Origin: Angiostrongylus vasorum
Lineage: Eukaryota > Nematoda > Chromadorea > Rhabditida > Metastrongylidae
Assembly: GCA_018806985.1 (NCBI GenBank)
Contig: JADANN010000311.1
Span: 124,001-188,000 of the forward strand
Direction of reading: 5' to 3'
Length of the DNA stretch: 64,000 bases
The notes under the pieces are model-generated. The model had not been told where the DNA came from. It saw only the letters and a program-made list of their open reading frames with translations, and did no database searches. A program made the position numbers and the translations under genes. Shown in pieces: positions 23,176 through 35,700 of the stretch; positions within the stretch are counted from its first letter, which is position 1, and every line of letters begins with the position of its first letter.

Positions 23176-23459
23176 AGATAGCAGCATACGTATCATTCGC
23201 ACTCGTAGAACGATAGCGCAACGTCTCTTCTACAATGCTGTCTTGTTGAACTCCCCTCAAGCTCTCTTTCAGGTCCACATCCAGCAGCAAATGCTTGCAT
23301 TCTACTGAGCCAGCCGTGAAAAACCGCGCCGGTGCGGAATGGGTTGAAATAAACCTAGAGTGCGGTGAAGAACAGGTCTTAACCTGTACACATTTCAGAC
23401 CTAGACCTTGTTAACACATTTATTTGAGTATTTATATCCGAGACCATAACTTAAGTCGA

Positions 23460-23578
23460 CAGAGGAGCACGTGCAGCATTGATATCGACTCAGCAGCACG
23501 TGTAGCATGGAAACCGAGGCAGCAGAACGTGCAGCATGGAGATCGATAGAGCAGCACGTGCAGCATGGCGAAAATCAC
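23460..23578 (+). repeat. Short tandem repeat of ~35-bp units with CACGTG cores
   Basis: Four decayed units of the form AGCACGTGCAGCATGG plus an AAATCGA/GATCGA-type spacer, starting near 23467, 23498, 23528 and 23554. Three of the four keep the palindrome CACGTG (an E-box core); one reads AACGTG. It lies about 200 bp past the stop of the minus-strand gene at 23784. Whether it binds any factor is unknown. Confidence 0.7.
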
Positions 23579-23783
23579 TCAACATTGCACGCTGTAGTAG
23601 AACTACAGCAGCAGCTATAAAATCAACAAAGCACAACCTAACGGACTTTACATAAAAGTACAAGAATCACGCCTCACTCAAAACAAGGTAACCACCCAGC
23701 AATTAGTTACATGGTTAAAAAACAAAAGTGACAAATCAAAACAATTAATTACGCATACTATTACCAACTAAAAACTTTGCACA

Positions 23784-25320
23784 CTACATCGCAATGAATT
23801 CTCCAAAGATATCCATGTCCAATTCTTCGTGGATGACAATCGCACTGTGAATTGTTGGTGCGGAAACAATTTCTCCTGGTGGGGCTTGCGTATCAACCTG
23901 GATGATGAGCTGGTGTTGAATATTTTCTGCTAGTTGAGTCTCCACAACTGATTGCGTTCGGATGTTCGCCAACGTGATTGGGGGCGGTTGTGAGAGTCGT
24001 TCGTGCTACAGTCCGGCCAAATCCAGAACTGAAGATCAGCTGGCTTGCCAACCGCGAAATTTTCTCGAATTTCTTAGACAAAACACACTTCAAACCCAAG
24101 ATTTTCCACTGATCAATTTCATTAGACAGCTTCCCAACATCATCGACATGTTCTGTCTTCGTGTCCATACACTTTTCTTCCTCAGTTCCTGTTGCCGAAC
24201 TGGTAGATAGAAGACTTACCATACCAAGAGAAAAGCTTTGCTCTATTACCTAAATGACATGAGAAACATTACAAAGCGGTTTTTCCATTACCTAGTTCGT
24301 TTAGAAAACGATTCTCCTAATTTTCGAAAACTGAGACCGAAATTTAAATTTTAAAAATCCTACAAACAAGCACTGCAGCGGCAAAATTTAACAACACATT
24401 GGAGAATGAAGTTATGTTCTGTTGAACGAAATCCTGCCTGTTTAATCTGTTTCGAAATGCGCGCCACAATAAAGAAAAGAAGTAAAAAGGTGTACCTTTT
24501 CCAACTCCAGACAACAAGAATATGACATTGGTGTATGGTAAGAAAAACCCTAAAAATCCTGCATCTGGTTTCCAAGAAACCCTAAATCCTGCGAGTCCTT
24601 TATTTAAATCAATAAGGTCCACCATAAGGTAAGAGGTGTTCACGTAAATTTGACATCGGCCTGTGTTTCTGTCTCGTTCACATTGAAGTCAATACACATT
24701 GTCGCGAATGTGTTGAATTAAATATCAGCTACTAACCTTATTTCTTTCCTTTAATTCAGCCATTGCTCGTGACTGTTCCCCATCAGCCTAACGTATCTAG
24801 AAGATGGTCCACTACCTACAATACATCATGTCAACGAGTAGGCTTTTAGTACAAAAGAAGTCAAATACTTCTAACCTTTATAAAACGAGCTCCGACGTCG
24901 CTAACCATATCTCCTCTCAGCGACACGACATCAGCCACAGTGTTTCGATCGCCATATGTCCTGAATGCTAACCTTTGAAATAAACAGCTTCATCTACACG
25001 CTCCAGAGCCTTTTCAAGACGAATACCATACAGGTTGAATATCTTAAGGTGTTTCAGAAGACCATTTGTCCACCTAAAAAAATCTAAAGGGACATAGCAA
25101 TTCAAGACGAGATAGTCTACATTGTCTAAAAGAAGACAGTAACAATAAAGATAAATTTCATATAGGGAGACGCAAATAAAAACTAAACACAATTGCAACT
25201 CCAAGGACTTCCACCTCTTTCGACAGATATTACTAATAAAAGTACTACCCACCTATGCAGAAGATCTGAGTCTTCTTTTCTTGGTGTGGCGCAAGTTGAG
25301 TCATACTATGGGGCAAATCA
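23784..25320 (-). CDS. Multi-exon gene of unknown function, apparent frameshifts
   Basis: Minus-strand exons with good splice sites. They are about 25320-25258 (SMTQLAPHQEKKTQIFCI), 25074-24968 (WTNGLLKHLKIFNLYGIRLE, KALERVDEAVYFK), about 24961-24876 (AFRTYGDRNTVADVV, SLRGDMVSDVGARFIK), 24787-24737 (ADGEQSRAMAELKERNK), about 24660-24497 (VDLIDLNKGLAGFRVSWKP, GFLGFFLPYTNVIFLLSGVGK) and 24257-23784. The last is polar, then ends in an acidic tail and stop. One hydrophobic stretch could be a membrane segment. Frame breaks occur near 24965 and 23995, so this is either a decaying gene or affected by sequencing errors. I do not recognise the family and assign no function. The true start was not found. 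Confidence 0.5.
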
Positions 25321-25329
25321 GGCGAACGG

Positions 25330-25970
25330 CCCATAGTTAAGATACTTTATCACAGACTGACCGGATAATCTGCATGCGGAGATTCAAAGTAAAGGAGATT
25401 ATGGAACTACAGTAGCATAACTGCTCCCTCTCTGTTTTCGGAGACCTACGACTATTCATCGATGTGCAACTCGCAGCGCGACTTCACTTATGATCCCCAA
25501 GGCTCAGCATACCATATGTGCCTTCTTCCAATGGTCATATAATATCTCCTATTTTTAGATCCTTCTTCTCTCCCTCACCAATCATATTCAAAGCGCTTGC
25601 TCCAACTTAAAAGCAAAAAACGAAATAGTAATATTTTCTATAAAAAAATACATTCAAGGATTACAACCTACTACGAGTGTTGATATAAGGCAACAACGAT
25701 GAAAATGAGCAAGTTGTAAGAACAGCGAGCAATCTCCTAACGCTCCTTATTATCCAAGAACGATAATTTGGCGTTTAGTTGTCCAACTGACAAGCTCGAC
25801 CGAGTTTCAGGATTTGCAGCGATTAAACAATCATCCTCGGTCTACTAAGCTCTTACGTCGACGATCCTCCTGTTTAACTGTCGTCACCACCAAGAGAACA
25901 AAACCTGTTTCTTCCACAGCTATCTGCAAGAAAAAAGTTTTTAAACAATAAAATGAGTTTTACAAATACC
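25330..25970. other. No recognised feature
   Basis: Upstream of the unknown minus-strand gene. No clear first exon, promoter or repeat could be assigned. Confidence 0.3.
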
Positions 25971-26360
25971 TCAGCTTCGTTGAAGTTATATTTCGCAATA
26001 TACTCTGCCATCAAAAATAGTAGGCAGTAAGTAAAAAGGTTAAAATTGTGATTATAACTATAGCCTCAGCTTAACTGGGTTCAATGCCGATTTGGGCTCC
26101 CCAGATCAATCCCGTTGACAGGTGATTGGTGATGGCAAAAAGATCGATAGAACTAGCTGAGAGACAGGCGAAACAAAGGACCCGCATGGTGTGGTGGTGA
26201 ACGCGTTACTCCCCGGAAAGGACAATAGCGCGTCCTTTCCCCACCATAGGCACCTGCGGTCCAGAGTTTTGCAAATATCTCAACTTCGTTGAAGTTATAT
26301 TTCGCAATATACCCCGCCATCAAAAATAGTAGGCAGTAAGTAAAAAGGTTAAAATCACAG
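25970..26360. repeat. Dispersed repeat family 2 flanked by an 80-bp direct repeat
   Basis: TCAGCTTCGTTGAAGTTATA...AGGCAGTAAGTAAAAAGGTT occurs at about 25975-26050 and again at 26280-26355. Between them lie GCTTAACTGGGTTCAATGCC, a CAGATCAATCCCGTTGAC block, and a GTGGTGGTGAACGCGTTACT block found inverted at 38.14 kb. This looks like one family-2 unit with duplicated ends or two nested insertions. Confidence 0.65.
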
Positions 26361-27070
26361 TTTTATTCTTTATATGCCTCCAATGACTGACGGAGACTAG
26401 CCGGGCATACCCTGACTTGGATGAGGAATGTGCCTGTATCGAAGTAAAAAAATGAGTCTCTTGATAGATCGGCATACATAGCTAGTCTATCTCAGCTTAT
26501 TCTGCCAGTCAGATATACATTCGAAAACCTTTAAGCGAGCTGCAAAAAGTTCAATGCATAGCGCGTAGCTTGTGGATTGATCAAAGCCAAACTCTTTGCC
26601 ATTTATTGCCTATGACAAAAGCGGATTTCTCCTATTACGATGCCTTCAGGTACTCCGTTGGCTATCCGCCGGGTACACTGACACAGGATCACCAACGTTC
26701 TGGAAGAAATAAGCGCCCTAACACAGCAAATTTCCTTTCGATTCAAAGGTCAGCAATCACTTGAGGAGATTTTAGTTAGGAGTTAGGGAGTTAGTGCACC
26801 TTGCAGCCCGTTTTACGAACACCCAGAAGTTCCTGAATCGTCAATGTAACGCGCTTCCTAACCGCGTGTGATGGAGCCGATAGGCGCTACCGCCCTTTAA
26901 TCAAACGTGTTGAATGACTACTTAATACAATCCATCCGCGATTTTTGCATCAATATGAAGGAGTAATAATCATGTATGGCCAGCCGATCTAGCAGTTCAT
27001 TGCTCTTTTAAAAGAGCGCCTAAAGTGCCCAATCTTCAGATAGAACGGAAAATATCGCACGCAAGTGCGA
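26360..27070. other. No recognised feature
   Basis: A short frame at 26570-26764 (+) has no known domain. Otherwise no gene or shared repeat was seen. Confidence 0.3.
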
Positions 27071-27570
27071 GGACTGGCGACGGCATTGCGACAGACACCA
27101 AGCCTTGTCTTCGCGTTCATGTCTGAAGGTGGAGCTCCCGTGCTAGTTCTCCGGCCACCAATCCACTGTGGGTGTATGGACTGCTGTTTTGTCATTTGCT
27201 TAACACAACTACAGACGGACAAATATTTTGAACTGAGCCAACAATCAAAGCGTATAAATTTCTCCCGAGAGAAACTGATGCATTGCAGGTTTTCGTTTTT
27301 GGAAGTTCACATTAATCTACTCAAAAAAGGCTACGTCATAACGAGGTACCGAAAGCCAATTAACAAAAACATACTGTTCCATTACATCTTCTCTCACCCT
27401 TAATAAACAAAAAGGGAGCTTGTGGGAAGAATGTTTTAACAGCCACCAGGGTGTCGACAAGAGAAGAGAATAAGGTATGCCTGATATTGCAGGGAAAATC
27501 TCGATTTCCAAAGACTACCAAACAGTAGCTCCTTGAGATAGTTTTAAAAGAAAAACACAGCCTCGAAACG
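27070..27570 (+). pseudogene. Penelope-like element RT fragment
   Basis: The frame 27065-27403 carries a PSLVFAFMSEGGAPVLVLRP block, then CMDCCFVICLTQ where live elements have Y(V/I)DD plus CF(V/I)IC. After that come INFSREK, SFLEVHINLLKKGYVITRYR, KPINKNILFHY and SHP. This is the RT palm-to-thumb order of PLE proteins. The catalytic YxDD is replaced by CMDC, so it is dead. Past the stop another frame (KGACGKNVLTATRVSTREEN) continues the same protein to about 27500, showing a frameshift rather than an end. Confidence 0.8.
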
Positions 27571-27840
27571 GCACATTGCCTAGCACCAAGCCTTGGCATT
27601 TCGTTTACGTGAAACCCCGTACAAATTCTTCGGCCACTGCTCAACCGTAGATGATGCCGCAGTTTAGTGACGAAAACTTCTCCAAGTCGAAAATCAGCTA
27701 AGAACGAATAAAGTCCCATTATGCCTCTCTGCTGATTCATTGATAATTGCAATCCGAGGTCCATGTTATTGCTGCTTTGAAAGAAAAACAGTTTTTAAAC
27801 GGGACAGTGACTGGCACCAAGCCATCGCATTTCGTTTAGG
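27570..27840 (+). pseudogene. Second and third PLE RT pieces, very decayed
   Basis: GCACCAAGCCTTGGCATTTC near 27580 and GCACCAAGCCATCGCATTTC near 27812 repeat the PSLxxAFM-coding block of the fragment before. After the first, a LRPLLNRR-like stretch follows with stops. So three partial PLE RT copies lie in direct orientation within 800 bp. The 134-codon minus frame 27360-27764 is a shadow. Confidence 0.6.
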
Positions 27841-28012
27841 AAGATGGATGGAGAAAAAAGAAGGAAAAAAAAAGAAGGATAAATAAAGAAAGAGCGAGAA
27901 GGGGAGAAGGAGAAGGAAAGACGGAAAGAGAGAGAGAGGGAAAAAGAAAGAGAGAGAGAGAAGAGAAAGAACGAAGGAACGAACGAAGGGGAAAGAAACG
28001 AAAATAGAAGGG
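27838..28012 (+). repeat. Polypurine tract, ~175 bp
   Basis: Almost purely A and G (GAAAGA, GGGAGAAGGAGAAGG and GAGAGAGAGA runs), with only scattered T or C. It creates the Phe/Ser/Leu-rich minus-strand frame at 27795-28109, which is not a gene. Such tracts can form triplex (H-DNA) structures. Confidence 0.85.
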
Positions 28013-28980
28013 TTATTATAAAAGGTCGTTCAATTTCAACCATAAAGATGGCTGCACAGCAATATTGTTTCGATTGAAGATAAGGCATTAAACAATTTTG
28101 AATGCACAACAGAATTAGGAGTGTGGTTTCCCATGCGATCGTAAATGTTCCGCAACATCACCTTACTGGTTGCCATACCTTCAGGGTATGAAGGTCGCGT
28201 AGTATGAACTATAAGGTGAGAAATCACAACAAATGAGAATATAGAGGATAAAGAAGAATAGCCGACCATATGAGAGAAAGAGGAATGAAACGGAAGCCTG
28301 AGAGATATTAAGCAGCATTCACCTTTATAAATCGTTGTTTATTATTGACAAAATACAAAGAACAGCACGACGAACAGTAGATCTGTTGCTTCTCAGAAAC
28401 GGCAACTTTAGTCATACTGACACGAAACAACGGACAAAACATGGGAATTGTTTGTTCAAGACACAGTTCCATTAAACATCTGAAAACAGTGGAAACAGCA
28501 ACAGAACAAAAATGGCAAACACCTATACTGCACATTGGTCATAATTGTGTAATTACACACATGTAATTATGAGGTCGAAGAACATCATTCCCTTTCAATT
28601 TGGTCAATTTGGAAAAGGAAGATCAGAACCAGCACTGAAGCAAGGGGACTAGAACTATTCATTTGCTGTAGAACACACCGTATTTTATGTTCGCGCACGA
28701 GCTTAACGTCAGTGAATTCCGAATGAGTAGTTCTCACCCACTCGGTATAAGATCGAATCTACAACGGCGACCATTTCTCTTCGTTCAAAACGTGTTGACA
28801 TTGAGTTTAAAACTATAACATGGCTTCGTCTTCACTTTTTATGTTCCTATGATTATAGGCTACCTAAACCAAGACTATTATTGTATTGCGCGGGCAAGCC
28901 TCGTGCACAGCATAACGAACGACCTGCGATCCTACATGGTGGAAAACTCTCAATCTAGCTATCAACACTCTACGGAACCA
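28012..28980. other. No confidently recognised feature
   Basis: By position this could hold further 3-prime dynein exons. A minus-strand frame at 28308-28535 includes a TVFR motif found in the dynein AAA6 region, but the match is too short to claim. The rest is AT-rich. Confidence 0.25.
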
Positions 28981-29085
28981 GAGACTCTAGGGAATCATAA
29001 TCGCGAAATCAGCGAAACTCCGAGAGAATGGAGGTTGTGCTGGGGCCCGCAAAACCAGCGAAGACGGGCTGTTCAAGGATCCAAC
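28980..29085 (+). repeat. Dispersed repeat family 3, 3-prime fragment
   Basis: Shares AAACTC(C)GA, TGGAGGTTGTGCTGGGGCCC and CAACCAGCGAAG-type blocks with the ends of the copies at 46.7 and 48.7 kb. Confidence 0.55.
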
Positions 29086-29214
29086 TGCATAACCAAAATG
29101 TGATTGAGATTGAGGAAATTGGTTTTCACAGTGCGACCTAAAGACATTGGAAGTAGGTCGCCCTGGAGCCACATTCTTATCCCTACAGGGATTAAATAAA
29201 GGATAAATCTCTCG

Positions 29215-29468
29215 GTGTTGGTCAATCCCTGAGGGATGAGCCATGCATTCCACTTCATTAAGTATCGTTGGAGGTGACTGAATGCATATCTGGCCTTTAC
29301 AGTGACTCGCCGCTGCCTACCGATGTATCGAGCCAGTGCAGCTATCCTCCCAGACAAGTCTGGTACCAATTTGCCAAAACCGGAGGGATGGAAGGGTTGG
29401 TGGGCCATGAGCGAGGGGATCGATTCTACGTGTGTGTTGCAGGGCGCCTCCGACCACTGCGGTAAACG
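29215..29468 (-). repeat. tRNA-derived SINE-like element (family 1)
   Basis: Well-kept copy. From the tail: GTTGGTCAATCCCTGAGGGA, CATGCATTCCACTTCATTAA, TGAATGCATATCTGGCCTTT, ACCGATGTATCGAGCC and GGCGCCTCCGACCACTGCGG. It lies downstream of the last dynein exon found. Confidence 0.75.
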
Positions 29469-32400
29469 CGTCTTATCTTTTATCTTATTTCATTTTTATA
29501 AGATAAAACTCGTACCTGGGAAGAACTTGCTGTTGTCACATTCAGGCACTGGACGTGGTCTTGCGTTTAGCTGAATTCGGGTGATTTCAGGACGACGTGA
29601 AGATGCCAAGCAGAAGGTCGAGAGAGTAATGAGACAAAAAGTGCGCCTGAACAAATGTGCAAAATGCTGTGCTTATTAACTACTAGGGAGTAAAAAATTA
29701 GAACAAAAAAGGGAGAACAAAAGGATACTTAATGCAACCAAGCTTTACGAAACAACTTCGAAAGGAAAAAAATTTCCTTCTATTTTCCGCCCTTAAACTA
29801 TCCCACTATTACTCCACCATAAAACTCCCTATCAAGTTGAACTGGTCTTTAGTGCAGGTGAGTTATGCTAAACTCCAACCAACCTCGCTAAGTTGCTGTA
29901 ACGTAGGGAAAATCTGTGAGGAGCCTGCAGCCAAACGCTGCTACTGGCTGGAGACAGTTTCAACCTACGTCAGGACAGCATTACAACATCATATTTCAAT
30001 GAACTCTAAAAAAAATAACGACAACTAACACTAAATAATTGGAAGAGCACTAAAATGTAGAATTCGATGATACCTCTGCCATGATCCTATCCGTCTCTGC
30101 AGCTTTCTTCGCAATTTCCGATGCTTCGTCCTGCCATTTCTCAAGCGCACTGATCACAGAACTATCCTCTACGATTTTATCTTTGCTTTCGTTTAACGCT
30201 TCCGACAATGCCTTTTCACGTTAACGAAGATGCACGGCAAATTCACGCGTGAGGAAGGAAACCCTCAAATAACAGCGATCAATGAAATATGATAAATTGG
30301 TAAAGAAAGCGAACCTGCATTATCAACAAGCCAGTTCGTTTCTTATCGATATCCGCCTTTCACTTCGAAGCACCTGCTTGAGATGATGGCTTGCAAGACT
30401 TGATGAAGTTGTCGCGAAGTTGACAAATGTTACGCGAGAGCAAACACCAGATGTAAACCCATCCTGAAAATCATGTTCTTAGCTGGATTTTATTACTGAC
30501 CCTAAATTCTAGTGCCTCAAATATATGCTAGATGAGAGTTGACAGCTAATTTTATGGCAACACAAGCAATCCATATGTTGGTTGTAAATATGCTACCACT
30601 TCAAATGGAATGTGTACAACGTTCCGATGTTTCTCTGGTAATGCGGAGTGTTTGGAATGCCGATGACAAATCGATGTTTTGGTCTCCTATTGTAATAAGT
30701 ACACGTCTACCAGTCCGCTTCACTTAAAAAGACCGTTAGTCTTATAAGCTCCAAAAAAGATTCAGGTGTAACATTAAAAAGGATTAAAAGAGGTTAATAG
30801 AATCAAATATGCACATACCTCCCTATTCAGAACTGGATTTAAGACAAGATCGAAGCTCTTCACATCTTGTACCAACAGAGAATTTCCGAATTGCAATGCG
30901 GAAGGTTCTTCCTAAAGCAAGACATGTTTCAACAACTCCTCCCATTTCCCCATAGAAAACATGCAAAATAGTAGACAATCTGAACCAATCATGACACTAC
31001 CGATCGCGTATAGTACGAAAGTACTCTATTCCTGCCAAATCAGAGCGCATCTTGACTGCTACTCCTTGTAAGCACTCAATCCATCGGTGGAGAAAAACAT
31101 CTCGGAGCTGGAAAAGAGTGGGCAACTTAATATGGTTCGAACTTGATTACAAACAAGCAGAAATACATCGAGAATGCACCTCTTGAAACATAAACACAAA
31201 TATCATACATGTTGACCGAAGTAGGCCACATAGCCGAAGAATGCTCCAGAGAGGAGTGCGTCCCAGACTAAAGTGCCCATCAGTTGCGTAAATCCATCAC
31301 ATCCACCCGACCATCGGTCACGCTCGGAACAAAGCGATGACAGAAGCTCTGTAGTACGACAAACCTCAACGAATAACACTACAAAGCTACACATGTACCC
31401 AGTCAACCTTTTTGTGAATAGCTGAAAAGAACAAACTGCGGCGAAAAGAACGGCACTTTGCCTTCTCCTGGAGGGTAGCCATGTCCATTTTAACTCTCTA
31501 AGGCTGTATAATTAGTTGTGCATATCCTTTTTTTGTATGCAGCAATAGACTGTTCTAGTTGTGCAATACGTGCTTTCATTTCGTTCCCTTCGGTGATTTT
31601 TTCTCTGCATCAGATTCTAATTGCTTCAATTCCTTGCAAAGTTCCTCCTAGGAAATCGCGATATTAAGAGATTAAATCTGAGGTAAAAGTACAAACAACA
31701 CAACTCCTGTTAAAGATTAGCACATTGGGGACGATATCTACGTTTATATGGCGGCAGTGAAGTTCGCTACAAGCTGAGGCTAACACACGAGTCATGGCAG
31801 AAAAATGTTCCGACACAGATAACTTATGAGTGTGCTGGCACCAAAGGCTAAGAATGGATGGAATTCCTTCTTACTTTATGCAACATGCCAGAGTACAGCA
31901 GGTGGGCTTTCTCCCATTTGACCATTGGACCGCATGCTTGTGAACCACGATTGACCTAAACATAAGATGATCCTTATAACACAACAGCAGAGGTAGAACT
32001 ATAAACTGTACCTTGTCGAAGTCTCAATCGGCATTGCTCACATATTTGTCTATTTGTTTCAAGATATCACTTTTAATACTACCGGTGTCAAATTCAGCGC
32101 ATAAAATCCTCCCTCACCATAACTCAGCAAATTGACTGTGCATAAAGCACATCAGAAATCAAGCTTTTTGAAGAGACCTCTAGTTCTAACATTTTAATTC
32201 CTTCAAGTTTTAAACTGTAGAACTCTTCTTTGGGAACACGCATACGCTTTCTTCGCAGAAAAAATAAACTGAAGGAAAGCCCTTGTATTGTAAATAGTGA
32301 TTAAGCAATAAGATAAAGATAATGGAACATTCTAGAAACTACCTACCTTGCAGTCAGTGCCGACATTCTCCCCCCAGTAAAATACAGAGGCTTAGCAGTG

Positions 32401-32539
32401 GTAATTTCACCATCACAAGTGGGCTCGCCACTGATCATACTTCTACAAGCTGATTTTTTCCTATATATTTCATAGTTTGTTAAGGTTCTTCGACAGCAGG
32501 CTCGACCTCGAAATATGCTACTTACAAATAACTATAGCT

Positions 32540-32790
32540 TCAACCACAAAGATGCTGAAATATGAGCAAAACTCAAAGCCTCAGGTGCGCCCCGAACTCG
32601 CCGTTACCCTATTCGGGAACGCATGTTTTAGCCACTGCACCACCTTGGCCTTTACTTTGCCTTTCTCTCAGACAGTTATTTTTTACCCTAAAGGTGCTAT
32701 CAGCAATAACCCAAAAACGGGAATGACCTAGGTGGCGAAATCGGCGTTGAATCCCATTAAGCCAAAACTGCAGTCAAAGCCGCAATGTTC
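32540..32790 (+). repeat. Dispersed repeat family 2, inside dynein intron
   Basis: Shares CTCAGGTGCGCC, CCACTGCACCACCTTGGCC, TTTACTTTGCCTTTCTC, ATCAGCAATAACCC, GGGAATGACCT and a TTAAGCC-terminal block with the other family-2 copies. It lies between the stalk exon at 32885 and the AAA5-side exon at 32110. Confidence 0.6.
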
Positions 32791-35700
32791 CAACCTTTAC
32801 TCATTTCTTGTTCCACTTTTTCTTACTCCTTAAAAAGTTAAGCCATATCTCTAAAATTTAATTAAGCAAGTAATACACCTACCTGGATGAGGTCCTTCTG
32901 CACTCCAGTTTTCTCGGCTTCGATTTGGGTTAATTGTTCTGCTAGCTCCTTTTGAAGCTGCTCGATACGGCCTTTCTCATGTTCCGCCTAGAATTAACCA
33001 ATGCCTCAAAAACAAGAGAATTCTTGCAAAAAAAATGCGATAAGAAGACCATGGGGAAATAAATAAACAGCAACGCAAAAGTCTGAATGCTGTACGTGCT
33101 GTACCTTTGGCTGGTCCGCTAACATTTCTTTCAATTTTAAATTAGCGGCCGTTCTCTTCTCCTCCGATTCAAGACACGTCAGTGTAAGACCTTTTTGCAG
33201 CTTCTTCACTTATTCTTCAGTTTCACGTATCTCGTTGAGACCAATACTTAAGTGGATCTGGAATGCTGTTGTTAAATTAAGATGTCTTCATACAAATTAG
33301 TTCTCTAAACGGTTTCTAAACCTTCTCCTTTTCTAGCTCATGTCGTTTTTCGTAAGACAGGTTCGTAAAATGCCTGACCAAGTCAAGAAAGTGACGAGGC
33401 GCCACCACCATAACTTTGTATGTCCACGCTTTTGCCCCTGGAAGTCAAACGCATCCAAACCTTGGGGAATAAGTACTGAAATCTAAGCAAGTGCTTGCCC
33501 ACAGTGAACAGGGGTATCGATTCGACTTTGCAGAAGTGCTTAATCCGACAAGAGAACCAGTAGGAAATTAAACGCATTTGAGACTATGCATTCGGCGGCG
33601 ATTGCTTTAATGCAGAGATTTTGTGGAACCTCACCTGCTCGTTAAGCTTTTTGGACGGATTTACGAACGTCCACAAGTGTATTAATAACAGCACAAGGAT
33701 AAGTCAGTGGGCTAGGTATGAGATTCACGCACTTTCGGCAGTGCAAAACGTGGCTCGAAATCGCTACGATCCATATCGATAGTCATCGTAAGCTCAGATG
33801 TAACCTTAAGAAGACCAATTAGACTCTTTGTGGACTTCGCATTCTACTTGAATTCCGATTTTCCTTTCTTATTTCGCAGGATATTCCACCGCTTTGAAAA
33901 TATGAGCAAAAAAATTTGAAAACTTCACAATCCCATAGCGGTTGCTAGGAAGCCCACATGCTATACCTGGTAGGGCGCAGTATCGGCGGCCTTGTCGCCA
34001 AACCAGTCCAGCACACAACAAATAAAGAGAGCCGCTTTGGTCGAAGCGCGTTCGTGAAAACCGCTATCAGACGGGTTTATTGCAAACAACACGTGTAGAT
34101 TTCTCACTACCTAAGATACTGCATTGATCACTGGGTCGCCTAATTTAATGAACATTAAGATATGGCCCAGTAAAGTACAGTGAAATTACATGCAAAGTGA
34201 ACCATTTGTATAGCTCATCATGACTGCTCAGCATCGATCCTTGACGCTGGGCACCTTCTTTGATGGGCGTCATAGGAGTCGTAAGTTAATCATCCTCAAA
34301 CAAACCAGACACCTAAAGGAGAAAAAAACACTTATTTAACTACTACAAAGGAAGGAAGGGGAAGGACAAATATGGACAGAAAACTAACAACACTGTTTTT
34401 ACAATGTACTAATTTAACCGCCGACACGGAGTAGACCATAACAACTTCTTGGAATGGGAAAAGCGTTCCGAAGTGATAAAAGAAGAGAAAAGATCACTTC
34501 TCCATAAGCCAAAAGCATGTTTAGCCTTTCAAGAAATCCAGTATCGAACATGTTTGAATCATCCATGATGAAGTACATTTTCTCTTTCCGGCAACCAGCA
34601 CGATGTAACCCTGAAAGCATGTCCTCGTCGAAATCCGCAGCGGTTAATTCGAGACGAACTTTGAGTTATAACAGCTCCACACTCATTTACATATTTTGCT
34701 ATAAAAGCCTTCGGAAAGGTAAAAGCAAAAAAAGGAGACACCTGAAATACATTCCATCCAGCTAGCCATACTACGAATCCAGAAAGCGTTGTCTTTCCAG
34801 CTCCAGCTGTACCAACAAGCAAAAGATATCCTTCGTGTTGACGATATATTCTGCCTATACGCAGCACATGGTCAAGCATTTGGTCGAATAGAACCAACCG
34901 TACGTCAAGTTCGTCTTCATAGAAACCCTGAATTAACAAAGGTAAAAACTACTCTTACTGATTTCCCCCAAAAAAGCTATACAACTCAGGAAGGATGGAA
35001 ACACTTTAAGCCTTGCTGATAGATAAGACATGAATGTCACAATGGTCGGTGCAGAGTGTCTTTCACATTGCAGAAACATCCAAAATGCCTAAATGTGATA
35101 GTGTGAAAAAACCTTGTAAAACCGGTAGAATCGAGGCCATGTTGTTAATAAATGAGGTATTCAGAAAGAAGATAAACGTATAACTTAAACCGATTTATTT
35201 AGTTAGAAGGTGGAAATAACTGAATAGATGGATCTTAGTCGAAAGTTTCAAGGGGAGTGTAGAGCATTGTTCATGAATACGTATAGAAAATCCACGCACA
35301 AGTGGATGTCTACCACTGAGTTTTGGCATGTGTTAAGAGAATTTTCGCAAACGAGAAAAAAAGACAAAACCAAACCGTAATAATATACGAAAAGGATAAA
35401 TAAACCTACTTTTCAGCAGTCGAATAGACAAGATCATCTGTCCAATCAGGTTCGGCATTCGTAACCGGTCAATCTTGGAATAACCGCATGGCTTCACGAG
35501 CCCATAGACAGACGACAAACTGTTCAGCAGTGATTCCACCGATGGGAGCAAACGGTCGCATATTCCACGAACCGAAGGTGTTAATCCACGAGATGGATGT
35601 ACGTAGTGGGGCTGGTAATTACCGCACATCAGAAGTTTTGTGAGTACTTGACTGGCCAGACAAACGTTGACCATAGCATTAGTGAGTGGATCAGCAAGTC

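Noticed and set aside
23460..23578. CRISPR-like array
   Set aside because: Units are imperfect, spacers are not unique or of constant length, there is no cas gene, and the sequence is eukaryotic.
27795..28109. Ser/Phe/Leu-rich 104-codon minus-strand frame
   Set aside because: Produced by the polypurine tract; low complexity.
28308..28535. Possible dynein AAA6 exon on the minus strand
   Set aside because: Only a TVFR match and general spacing. The rest does not follow the family pattern well enough.
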